Assembly (NCBI GenBank): GCA_017528675.1
Contig: JAFXOO010000039.1
Coordinates: 1-17,277, forward strand
Origin: Oscillospiraceae bacterium
Lineage (GTDB): Bacteria; Bacillota; Clostridia; Oscillospirales; Ruminococcaceae
Direction: 5' to 3'
DNA length: 17,277 nucleotides
Shown here: in pieces, positions 6,472 to 13,308 of the stretch
Numbering within the stretch: position 1 is the stretch's first letter
Layout: each line of letters opens with the position of its first letter
Notes under the pieces: model-generated
What the model saw: the letters and a program-made list of their open reading frames with translations, nothing else
What the model was told of the DNA's origin: nothing
The model's database searches: none
Program-made: the position numbers and the translations under genes

Positions 6472-8889
6472 TCAGCCGATAGTGACGGTATACTGTCCAT
6501 CCTGCAACGCACCAATCGTGACCGAAATCCCCGGATCCACAGTCTGGCCGCCATTTGCGTCATACCAACGGAATCCGGAAATGCTGCTGTTCACGACATC
6601 GCCGGTGTGGTACAGATTGTCAGATTCCGTGTCATCAATGATGCGGATGAGCCGTCTGCCACGGCCTTCGTCCGTAAACTCGCTCCCGCTGCCATAGCGG
6701 AAGAAGGTGTTGCCGCCGTATTCTGTTGTGGCATCAATGTGATAGATGCGAACACCCTCGCCGGGGTTTACCCAGAAAGCGGTCTTTGTTCCGGCAGCGC
6801 TGTTGTTTGCATCCTTTGTGATGTATTCGAGAATGAAATACTCCGAGAAGCGGTCCTCTGCAAGCTGACCGTTCGGGATGATGATGCAGTTGCCGGCATC
6901 GGTCTGGGCGTTGCGCAGCGTGAAGGTCTGCTGCCCCTTCGCAGGATCGTAGATCTGCACCTGATTCCGGCGGTACCAGCCCTCCATGAGCTTCGAGAAT
7001 GCGCCGAAATCCGAGCCTGCATCGGTATCCATCAGCTCAGCACCGCCGGTGCCGTGCATACCCTCGCTGTCCCCGACAAACTGGTAATAATCCGGCAGGC
7101 CGGTACAATGTCCCAGCTCATGGCAGTAGGTGGAGATATAGTTCATATAGTCCGATGTTGAGCCGATCTGTGCATTGCCTGTGATGATGTGGCCGACTGC
7201 CTTGCCGTCCACACGATAGGCAGGATCCCCGAATGCGCCGGAACAGGGCCACCAGTGGTCTGTGCCCGCCTTTTCAGGAACAGTGAACAGCGTTGCATCA
7301 ATCCGGCCGTCGCCGTCACCGTCAAACTGCGCAAAGTCCACCTGATCCTTGAATGCCTCGTAGCACTCCTCAGCGATCTTCACCTTGTTGTCATCGTAGG
7401 CAGCCTGGTTTTCCTTTGTCGTATAGCGGAATACCTGCCCGTCAAACTGCATGGCACCCTTGGAGGCTCTGCCATAGAATGCCGAAACGCTTTCAAACGG
7501 ATAGCAGGGATTCGACGGGTCTGCTGCGCCGAAGGTAATCTGGTTCAGCTCTGTCCCGGAGGGCACATAGTCATATCTGCAATCCGGGAAATCCACATAG
7601 AACACAACCAGCTTTGCATTGCCGTGTGTCGGGAGAGAAGCCCCGTGTTTTGCAAGATACGCCGGAACGAATTCGCTGTTGTCAGCACTCTCCGGTGTTT
7701 CAGGCAGCTTGCCGAGCACTGCACGCTTGAGGATGCCCAGATCAAAGATGTCGGTCACGCCGTCCTGCTGCATATCCGCAAGCTCCATGCGGATGCCGTC
7801 TGTCACGGGATAGCCGAGCATCCACTTCTGCACGGCTACGATATCCCCCACATCAAGCACACCGTTCTGGTTGACATCACCGGTCAGCAGTGATGGCTGC
7901 TCCGGTTCCGGCTGCTGCGGCTGAGTTGCAGGCTGCTCCGGCTGCGCATTGGCAAGGTCGAATCTGCCATTCTCGTCCTTGATCTTCGTCCACATATAGC
8001 GAAGCATCCAGCCGTCAAAGTTCGTGATCTTTGCCGCAGAGCCCGCCATCATGATGGAATTCTCGCCGCCGGGGAAGCCTCCGGGCGGGAAGCCGTCCGC
8101 TTCACCCTCTCCGCCGTAGAAGTCCGTCATGCCAAAACCGTGCCCGATCTCGTGCTCCAGCACATGTACCCCATTGTTCCCGATCATGCTCAAGTACGCC
8201 GTATCCGAAAGGCGCTGCCCCCAGTCGCCTCCGCATCCGCCGATGTCCGGGAAGCCCTGCGTTGCCCACATGTACATATCGAAACGCTTGTCAAGACCGC
8301 CCGGATACTGGTAGGAGGTATCGGCAAAGTGCTCAAACCGGGACAGCTCTGCCGGTGCGAACGGCTCTTTGTCCGGGATGGTATCCCGGCCGTTGGAGGT
8401 GTCATACTGCGCATCGTAGTACTTTGTGTCGGTGTAGACAACCTCGTCATCGTGCAGGTCGAGCAGGCAGCTTTTGTCGATAACTGCCCACCCGACAATC
8501 CTGACATCAATGTGGTCATACGGCCAGTTTTCATACCCCGCAAGCCAGTCGTTCCACGCATTGATGCTGTCCGAGAGCATCCGTTCAAACTGCTGCCGCT
8601 GCTCGTAGGTGACCGTCCGGTAGGACTGCCACTTCACAACGTAGTTGATGGTACCCTTTCCGGCGACGATCTGGTCGAAGATCGTGTTGCGGCGGGCGGT
8701 GGACTGCTCCCGCTCAATCCGGTTCTGCCAGATCCAGTCGGCAGCGTACTGGAATTCTGCCGGCATTTCCGAGAGACTCACGGCTGACGCTGTGATCGGA
8801 ACGGGTGAGCCTGCATTGAACTGCGCCGGCATCGGTGCCAGACACAGCGCCGCTGCAAGCAGTGCGGCTGTGATCGCTTTCCTTCTCAT
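6472..8889 (-). CDS. Secreted dockerin protein with two zinc-metallopeptidase domains (C-terminal one M6-like)
   Basis: An 805-residue exported protein. Residues 1-36 are a signal peptide (MRRK, hydrophobic core, cleavage near ITASA). The N-terminal domain (about 41-310) has a zincin motif HEIGHGFGMTD at 246-256. A Pro/Gln/Glu linker (315-332) leads to a type I-like dockerin at about 336-393, with two calcium-binding repeats starting GDVNQNGVLD and ADMQQDGVTD. The C-terminal half (about 410-805) resembles M6 (immune inhibitor A-like) peptidases: a FDGDGDGRID calcium loop (522-531), the zinc motif HELGHCTGLPD (590-600) and a downstream GGAELMD segment. Dockerins anchor enzymes to cohesins of a cellulosome, so this is probably a surface-complex protease. 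An internal dockerin between two catalytic modules is unusual. The start has a GGGGGAAA ribosome binding site and is divergent from the hybrid regulator gene. Confidence 0.9.
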   Translation of the reverse strand: MRRKAITAALLAAALCLAPMPAQFNAGSPVPITASAVSLSEMPAEFQYAADWIWQNRIEREQSTARRNTIFDQIVAGKGTINYVVKWQSYRTVTYEQRQQFERMLSDSINAWNDWLAGYENWPYDHIDVRIVGWAVIDKSCLLDLHDDEVVYTDTKYYDAQYDTSNGRDTIPDKEPFAPAELSRFEHFADTSYQYPGGLDKRFDMYMWATQGFPDIGGCGGDWGQRLSDTAYLSMIGNNGVHVLEHEIGHGFGMTDFYGGEGEADGFPPGGFPGGENSIMMAGSAAKITNFDGWMLRYMWTKIKDENGRFDLANAQPEQPATQPQQPEPEQPSLLTGDVNQNGVLDVGDIVAVQKWMLGYPVTDGIRMELADMQQDGVTDIFDLGILKRAVLGKLPETPESADNSEFVPAYLAKHGASLPTHGNAKLVVFYVDFPDCRYDYVPSGTELNQITFGAADPSNPCYPFESVSAFYGRASKGAMQFDGQVFRYTTKENQAAYDDNKVKIAEECYEAFKDQVDFAQFDGDGDGRIDATLFTVPEKAGTDHWWPCSGAFGDPAYRVDGKAVGHIITGNAQIGSTSDYMNYISTYCHELGHCTGLPDYYQFVGDSEGMHGTGGAELMDTDAGSDFGAFSKLMEGWYRRNQVQIYDPAKGQQTFTLRNAQTDAGNCIIIPNGQLAEDRFSEYFILEYITKDANNSAAGTKTAFWVNPGEGVRIYHIDATTEYGGNTFFRYGSGSEFTDEGRGRRLIRIIDDTESDNLYHTGDVVNSSISGFRWYDANGGQTVDPGISVTIGALQDGQYTVTIG

Positions 8890-8917
8890 CTTCTATTTCC
8901 CCCTTTGATGGTCTGCG

Positions 8918-8942
8918 AGCAATTGTCTCTGTCTGAATTGCT
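8918..8942. promoter_or_regulatory. Inverted repeat AGCAATT-N11-AATTGCT, candidate operator
   Basis: A perfect seven-base inverted repeat with an 11-base spacer, so the half-site centres are 18 bases apart. It starts at about the predicted transcription start of the metallopeptidase gene and runs into its leader. It could bind a dimeric regulator or form a leader hairpin. Function is inference. Confidence 0.4.
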
Positions 8943-8948
8943 GCTTTC

Positions 8949-8977
8949 ATCATAGCACGGATTTCAGCAGAACGCAA
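8949..8977 (-). promoter_or_regulatory. Probable promoter of the metallopeptidase gene
   Basis: On the minus strand, TATGAT (8949-8954) is preceded by TG one base upstream (extended -10) and by TTGCGT (8972-8977) after 17 bases. The -35 is weak, which suggests activator dependence. The predicted start near 8942 leaves a leader of about 50 bases before the ATG at 8889. Confidence 0.55.
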
Positions 8978-8991
8978 TCACATTTCACATT
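8978..8991. repeat. Tandem heptamer TCACATT x2 in the divergent promoter region
   Basis: Two head-to-tail copies of TCACATT abut the -35 of the metallopeptidase promoter and lie about 29 bases upstream of the -35 of the regulator promoter. AraC-type proteins often bind direct repeats, so this is a possible shared site, but two short copies could be chance. Confidence 0.25.
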
Positions 8992-9019
8992 CTTTTACTG
9001 ACATAATGCATATTTTCAA

Positions 9020-9048
9020 TTGACAAATGCAGCGTAATACAGTATACT
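9020..9048 (+). promoter_or_regulatory. Sigma-A promoter of the hybrid AraC-type regulator gene
   Basis: TTGACA (9020-9025), a 17-base spacer, and TATACT (9043-9048). It lies 20 bases upstream of the ATG at 9069 and overlaps an in-frame ATG at 9027. That ATG would precede the transcription start (about 9055), so it cannot be the usual start codon. Confidence 0.82.
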
Positions 9049-9068
9049 ATAAACAGGGAGGTGATCGG

Positions 9069-11276
9069 ATGAAACGCATCGGCGTTGTGATTCCGGCAAT
9101 CACAGACAATCTGCAAAGCGAGCTGCTCGGTGGCATCACCGCAACTGCCGCAGCAGCAGGCTGCGATGTAATTGTGCTGACCACTGCGACCAACGGACTG
9201 GATTTTCATATGCAGAGCGAAATCATGGAGGGTGAGGAGAGCATCTATGCGCTGCTCGGACAGGCAAGGCTTGACGGTGTGCTGCTTGCATCCCAGTATT
9301 TTGTGAAGGAAACCGTCCGGCAGCGGATTTCAGCCATTATCCGGAAAGCCGGCCTGCCGTGCATTGACCTTGGCGGCACAGCGCTTGGCTTTGAGACCGT
9401 CCATATTCCGCAGGATCAGGCTGTGCAGACGTTGACCGATCACCTGATCGAGCAGCACGGCTGCCGGAAGCTGCTGTTTCTCTCCGGCCATGCGGGCAAC
9501 CCCGATGCCGAGCAGCGGATGCAGGGATTTCTGCGCTCTGCCGAAGCCCATCACTGTGCGCACGAGGTTTTTTACGGTGATTTCTGGAAGGTGCGTGCCG
9601 CAGAGCTCGGTGCGGAAATCCTACAGCACAAGCGGGAAAAGCCCGATGCGGTCATCTGCGCAAGCGATATGATGGCTGTCACGCTCTGTGACACGCTGCA
9701 AAGCGGCGGGCTTTCCGTACCGGATGATATCATCGTGACAGGGTTTGACGGGCATATTTTTGCGCTGTCGAGCTTTCCGACGCTGACCACCATCGGCGGT
9801 GCCATGGACGAACTCGGCAGAATTGCCACCGCACAGCTCCTCGGCATGCGTTCATGCTCCCCCCGGAATGCCCGGATGCACATTATCTATGGAGCAAGCT
9901 GCGGCTGTGTGGAACGGATGGCGGATTACCAGGCAGCCGCACTACAGGTGCAGCAGCAAATCCGCCGGGATTCCTCTGCGGCAGACATGCTTGAAATGCA
10001 GATCAACGCCGATATCATCACAAGGACATCCCTTGTTGAGTCCCTTTCAGAACTCACGGATGTGGTCGATCAGACCGCCCATATCATCCGGAGTTACCGC
10101 TCGCTGCACCTGTGTCTCCTGCCGGACTGGGACGGAAACCCGGAGCAGCCGGATATCTGCAAAACCAAACCGTTCCCCCGTCAGATGCTCTGTGCCGTTT
10201 CCAAGCCGGCAGGCGTTCCCTGCACCCTTGGCGGCGTGTTTCCGACTGCCGGGATAGTTCCCATGCTCTCGGAGCCGCACGAACCGGTGCTGCTGTTTGT
10301 GCTCCCGCTTCACGCCTCCTCTCAGGTATTCGGCTACTGTGTGCTGGAATATGCACAGGCAGCAGATTTCACGGTATCGGTTCTGCTGTTCCATCTGCTG
10401 AGCGCCGTGGCAAACGGTCTGCGGATGCTGCGCCACAAGCGCTATGCGGAATATTTGCAGCAGAAGATCGAGGAGGCATCGCTCTATGATAAAATGACCG
10501 ATATGCTGAGCAGGAAGGGGCTACTGCTGCACCTGGAAAAGCAAAAACACGCCTCTGCCCGCTGCGGCATGATGCTTGTGACCATTGCCAAGCTGGCTGC
10601 CACACCGAACGGACAGCACAGCAGCAGGCTGCCTGACACGGTTTTGCAGTCCGAACTGCTGCTGGCAAATGCCATCCGCATGCTCTCCGGGCGGGATCTG
10701 CAAACCGCACGGCTTGACAAACGGACATTTGCCGTGGTCTTTCCGCTGGCAGAGCAGGAATCTCCGGAGCGGATTTCTGAGGAAATGATGATCCAGCTTG
10801 AAGTGCTGATCCGGAAGATGCAGGAGGGTTCCGCAGCGGCATTTCTGCCGGAGCCGTACTATGTCTGCGGCGAAGTGACTTTCCCGGCGGCAGATTGTAT
10901 GGCTGCCCTGTGGGACACGCTGAACAGCAGCAAGCCGAAGGACAAGGGCTTCACGGGCATCTCCCAGCTCAAAAAGCTCCGGCGGGAAATCCACAAGGCA
11001 CCGGAGCTTGCCTGGAATCTGACGGAGCTTGCAAAGCGGCTGAATATCAGCCGGAGTTATGTGCAGAAGCTCTACAAGGAGCAATTCGGCATCAGCTACA
11101 TGGACGACCTGATTGATGCAAGAATCTCCAGGGCAAAGCAGCTTTTAACCACAACGGATCTGCGCATCCAGGAAGTTGCCGCTTCCTGCGGGTACCAGAA
11201 TTCCACGCATTTCATGCGCCAGTTCCGTGAAAAGACCGGCATGTCCCCGTCCGCCTTCCGGGAGCTGAGCGACTGA
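9069..11276 (+). CDS. Hybrid transcriptional regulator: PBP/LacI-type sensor, degenerate GGDEF-like region, AraC DNA-binding domain
   Basis: A 735-residue cytoplasmic regulator. GGGAGGTGAT supports the ATG at 9069, and the longer start at 9027 lies inside the promoter. Residues 1-275 resemble the periplasmic-binding-protein-like sensor of LacI-family repressors (MKRIGVVIPAITDNLQ, ICASDMMAV at 196-204, VPDDIIVTGFDG at 217-228), but no LacI helix-turn-helix precedes it. Residues about 300-450 form a GAF-like or undefined region. A signalling helix (about 455-475) leads into YDKMTDMLSRKGL (473-485), which matches the DxLTGLxNRRG entry of GGDEF domains. No GGDEF active-site motif follows, so cyclase activity is unlikely. 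Residues 632-735 are a two-helix-turn-helix AraC domain (LTELAKRLNISRSYVQKLYKEQ; IQEVAASCGYQNSTHFMRQFREKTGMSPSAFR). It probably binds a sugar-like ligand and activates the flanking cellulase or peptidase genes. Confidence 0.88.
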   Translation: MKRIGVVIPAITDNLQSELLGGITATAAAAGCDVIVLTTATNGLDFHMQSEIMEGEESIYALLGQARLDGVLLASQYFVKETVRQRISAIIRKAGLPCIDLGGTALGFETVHIPQDQAVQTLTDHLIEQHGCRKLLFLSGHAGNPDAEQRMQGFLRSAEAHHCAHEVFYGDFWKVRAAELGAEILQHKREKPDAVICASDMMAVTLCDTLQSGGLSVPDDIIVTGFDGHIFALSSFPTLTTIGGAMDELGRIATAQLLGMRSCSPRNARMHIIYGASCGCVERMADYQAAALQVQQQIRRDSSAADMLEMQINADIITRTSLVESLSELTDVVDQTAHIIRSYRSLHLCLLPDWDGNPEQPDICKTKPFPRQMLCAVSKPAGVPCTLGGVFPTAGIVPMLSEPHEPVLLFVLPLHASSQVFGYCVLEYAQAADFTVSVLLFHLLSAVANGLRMLRHKRYAEYLQQKIEEASLYDKMTDMLSRKGLLLHLEKQKHASARCGMMLVTIAKLAATPNGQHSSRLPDTVLQSELLLANAIRMLSGRDLQTARLDKRTFAVVFPLAEQESPERISEEMMIQLEVLIRKMQEGSAAAFLPEPYYVCGEVTFPAADCMAALWDTLNSSKPKDKGFTGISQLKKLRREIHKAPELAWNLTELAKRLNISRSYVQKLYKEQFGISYMDDLIDARISRAKQLLTTTDLRIQEVAASCGYQNSTHFMRQFREKTGMSPSAFRELSD

Positions 11277-11316
11277 TACAAGCACCCTGCCATATGCCAA
11301 TTCCGGTTTGAACGAT

Positions 11317-11367
11317 CTTTTGTGGACTTTGCACGATGGATACTCTGCACAAAAGCTGCTTTTTGTG
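11317..11367. promoter_or_regulatory. Repeat cluster upstream of the GH5 promoter, candidate activator site
   Basis: Direct repeats ACTTTGCAC (11326-11334) and ACTCTGCAC (11342-11350) start 16 bases apart. CTTTTGTG (11317-11324) is inverted as CACAAAAG (11348-11355), which also pairs with CTTTTTGTG (11359-11367) immediately downstream. The cluster ends at the base before the -35, where a class I or class II activator would sit. The AraC-type regulator encoded directly upstream is the natural candidate. Binding is inference. The inner hairpin (11348-11367) might alternatively act as a weak terminator for the regulator gene. Confidence 0.45.
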
Positions 11368-11396
11368 TTGACTTTTTTACGATAATGTGGTACACT
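11368..11396 (+). promoter_or_regulatory. Sigma-A promoter of the GH5 cellulase gene
   Basis: TTGACT (11368-11373), a 17-base spacer, then TACACT (11391-11396). The predicted start is near 11403 and the ribosome binding site AAAAGGAGC follows at 11422-11430. The gene therefore has its own promoter rather than depending on readthrough from the regulator. Confidence 0.8.
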
Positions 11397-11405
11397 TAAT
11401 ATAAC

Positions 11406-11419
11406 CGAAAACGATTACC
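11406..11419. promoter_or_regulatory. cre-like / LacI-family operator candidate downstream of the GH5 start site
   Basis: CGAAAACGATTACC has the central CG and most inner positions of the catabolite-responsive element consensus (G, AA, CG, W and C match), but both outermost positions deviate. It covers the predicted +3 to +16, a position where CcpA or another LacI-family repressor would block a cellulase promoter. Moderate similarity only. Confidence 0.35.
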
Positions 11420-11436
11420 CCAAAAGGAGCGATAGC

Positions 11437-13206
11437 ATGAAACGAGGATTTTTCAAACGCTTCGCAGCGGCAGCCATGAGTGCTGCAATGCTGCTTGGCA
11501 TGACAACGGCAGCGGCACCGGCTAAGGTCACTGCCGCTCCGGATGCGTACCACGATGACTGGCTGCATGTCGAGAAAGGTAAGGTCGTGGACATGAACGG
11601 CAACGAGGTCTGGATGACCGGTGTCAACTGGTTCGGCTACAATGTCGGCTCTCAGATTTTTGACGGCGCATGGTCAGCCAATGTCCATCACTGTCTGGAG
11701 CTGATTTCCGACCACGGCTTCAACCTGCTGCGTGTGCCGATGTCCACCCAGATTCTCCTGCAATGGAAAAACGGCGAGCCTGACCCGATGATCAAGCTCA
11801 ACGAGTACGAAAACCCGGAGCTCACCGTAGAAGGCGTTGTCGGCGGCAAACCCATGTACAGCTTCGACATCTGGAACCAGGTCGTGGCGTGGTGCCGTGA
11901 GGAGGGCATCAAGATCATGATGGATGTCCACTGCGCCACAACCAATTCAGCCGGCCACAACTATGCCCTCTGGTATGACCAGAACTACAGCGAGGATGAC
12001 TGGCTTGAAGCTCTGGCATGGTTCGCAGATTATTACAAGGACGATGATACGATCATCGCTATCGACCTGAAGAACGAGCCCCACGGCAAGAAGGACGATG
12101 GTATCTTTGCAAAATGGGACGGTTCGAGCGATGACAACAACTGGCGTTACGGCGCCGAAAAGGGTGCGAAGGCCTGTCTTGACCAGAACCCCAATCTTCT
12201 CATCATGGTTGAGGGTATCGAGGTGTATCCTAAGATCGAAAAGGGCTTTGACTGGAATTCCCCTTCCACCGACTATGCTCACTACGGCGACCCGAATTAT
12301 GAACCGTTTTACGGTGCATGGTGGGGTGCCAACTTCCGTGGTGTCAGAGATTTCCCTGTAGATCTCGGTGAGCATCAGAGCCAGCTTGTGTATTCACCGC
12401 ACGACTACGGCCCCATGGTCTGGGAGCAGACATGGTTCCACCTGGAAGGCGAAAAGCCCAATTTCACAAGCTACAAATTTGACGAAGAATCCCTGCTCGA
12501 GGAATATTGGTACGACACATGGGCATATCTCGTGGAAGAGAACATGTATCCGCTCCTCATGGGCGAATGGGGCGGCTGGACGGATGACGAGCATGACCCG
12601 TCAGGCGCTAACAGACATTGGATGAAAGTTCTCCGGGATTATATGATCAAAAAGCACATCCACCACACCTTCTGGTGCTTCAATGAGAACTCGTCCGACA
12701 CCGGCGGACTGATGTATGACAACTTCCAGAAATGGGATGACGTCAAGTATGAATTCGTAAAGCCTGCTCTGTGGCAGACCAATGACGGCAAGTTCATCAG
12801 CCTTGACCATGCGATTCCGCTTGGTGACAACGGCATTTCGCTGTCCGAATACTACAGCACCGCACCCACGCCCACAGATCCTCCGGAGCCGACCGACCCG
12901 AAGCCCACTGAGCCTGTGACGGATGCGCCGACCGATCCGAAGCCCACCGAGCCCGTGACGGATAAGCCGACCGAGCCCCAGCCGACGCCCGACACAGGCG
13001 CTACGCTGCTTGGCGATGTGGACGTGAGCGGCAAGGTGGATATCCTCGATGTCATCACGCTCAACAAGAGCCTGATGATCGGTGAAAAACTCACCGACCA
13101 GGGCAAGGTCAATGCCGATGTAGACCTCTCCGGCGGCGCACCGGATGAGATTGATTCCCTGAACATCCTGAAGTGCGTAGTGGAAATTATTGATCTTCCT
13201 GCATAA
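11437..13206 (+). CDS. GH5 endoglucanase (cellulase) with C-terminal dockerin
   Basis: A 589-residue secreted enzyme expected to cleave internal beta-1,4-glucan bonds. Residues 1-34 form a signal peptide (MKRGFFKRF, then an Ala/Met-rich core, cleavage near VTAAP). The catalytic domain spans about 40-470. It starts with the GH5 hallmark VNWFGYNVG (63-71), includes LLRVPMS, has the proton donor Glu214 in DLKNEPHG (210-217), HDYGP (322-326) and the probable nucleophile Glu377 in LMGEWGG (374-380). The VNWFG opening and overall layout resemble GH5 subfamily 1, though I cannot confirm the subfamily. A Pro/Thr/Asp/Lys linker (about 476-520) with two 13-residue repeats leads to a dockerin (about 524-585; GDVDVSGKVDILD, then ADVDLSGGAPDEID), which would plug the enzyme into a cellulosome. 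It has its own promoter and terminator. Confidence 0.95.
   Translation: MKRGFFKRFAAAAMSAAMLLGMTTAAAPAKVTAAPDAYHDDWLHVEKGKVVDMNGNEVWMTGVNWFGYNVGSQIFDGAWSANVHHCLELISDHGFNLLRVPMSTQILLQWKNGEPDPMIKLNEYENPELTVEGVVGGKPMYSFDIWNQVVAWCREEGIKIMMDVHCATTNSAGHNYALWYDQNYSEDDWLEALAWFADYYKDDDTIIAIDLKNEPHGKKDDGIFAKWDGSSDDNNWRYGAEKGAKACLDQNPNLLIMVEGIEVYPKIEKGFDWNSPSTDYAHYGDPNYEPFYGAWWGANFRGVRDFPVDLGEHQSQLVYSPHDYGPMVWEQTWFHLEGEKPNFTSYKFDEESLLEEYWYDTWAYLVEENMYPLLMGEWGGWTDDEHDPSGANRHWMKVLRDYMIKKHIHHTFWCFNENSSDTGGLMYDNFQKWDDVKYEFVKPALWQTNDGKFISLDHAIPLGDNGISLSEYYSTAPTPTDPPEPTDPKPTEPVTDAPTDPKPTEPVTDKPTEPQPTPDTGATLLGDVDVSGKVDILDVITLNKSLMIGEKLTDQGKVNADVDLSGGAPDEIDSLNILKCVVEIIDLPA
12892..12969 (+). repeat. Two 39-base repeats in the GH5 linker
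   Basis: Each unit encodes TDPKPTEPVTD plus two residues (AP or KP). The copies start at 12892 and 12931. This is a typical flexible interdomain linker of secreted cellulases, probably expanded by slippage or unequal recombination. Confidence 0.85.
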
Positions 13207-13214
13207 AACCAGAC

Positions 13215-13242
13215 AGCCTCCCTGCTTTCCGGCAGGGAGGCT
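13215..13242. terminator. Intrinsic terminator between GH5 and clp genes
   Basis: An 11-bp perfect stem (13215-13225 with 13232-13242, core GCCTCCCTGC) has a six-base loop TTTCCG. It lies nine bases after the GH5 stop and is followed by TCATTTGT. On the minus strand GGTTTTAT follows a few bases after the stem, so it may also end the converging clp transcript. Confidence 0.8.
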
Positions 13243-13308
13243 TCATTTGTCGATCAAGTCCTTTTTCTGGTGCTGGCGCTGTTTCGCAGAGGTTTCCCCT
13301 GCACCCCC

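Noticed and set aside
9027..9068. Earlier start at 9027 for the hybrid regulator
   Set aside because: The ATG lies within the -35/-10 spacer of the evident promoter, so it would not be on the transcript; 9069 has its own Shine-Dalgarno sequence.
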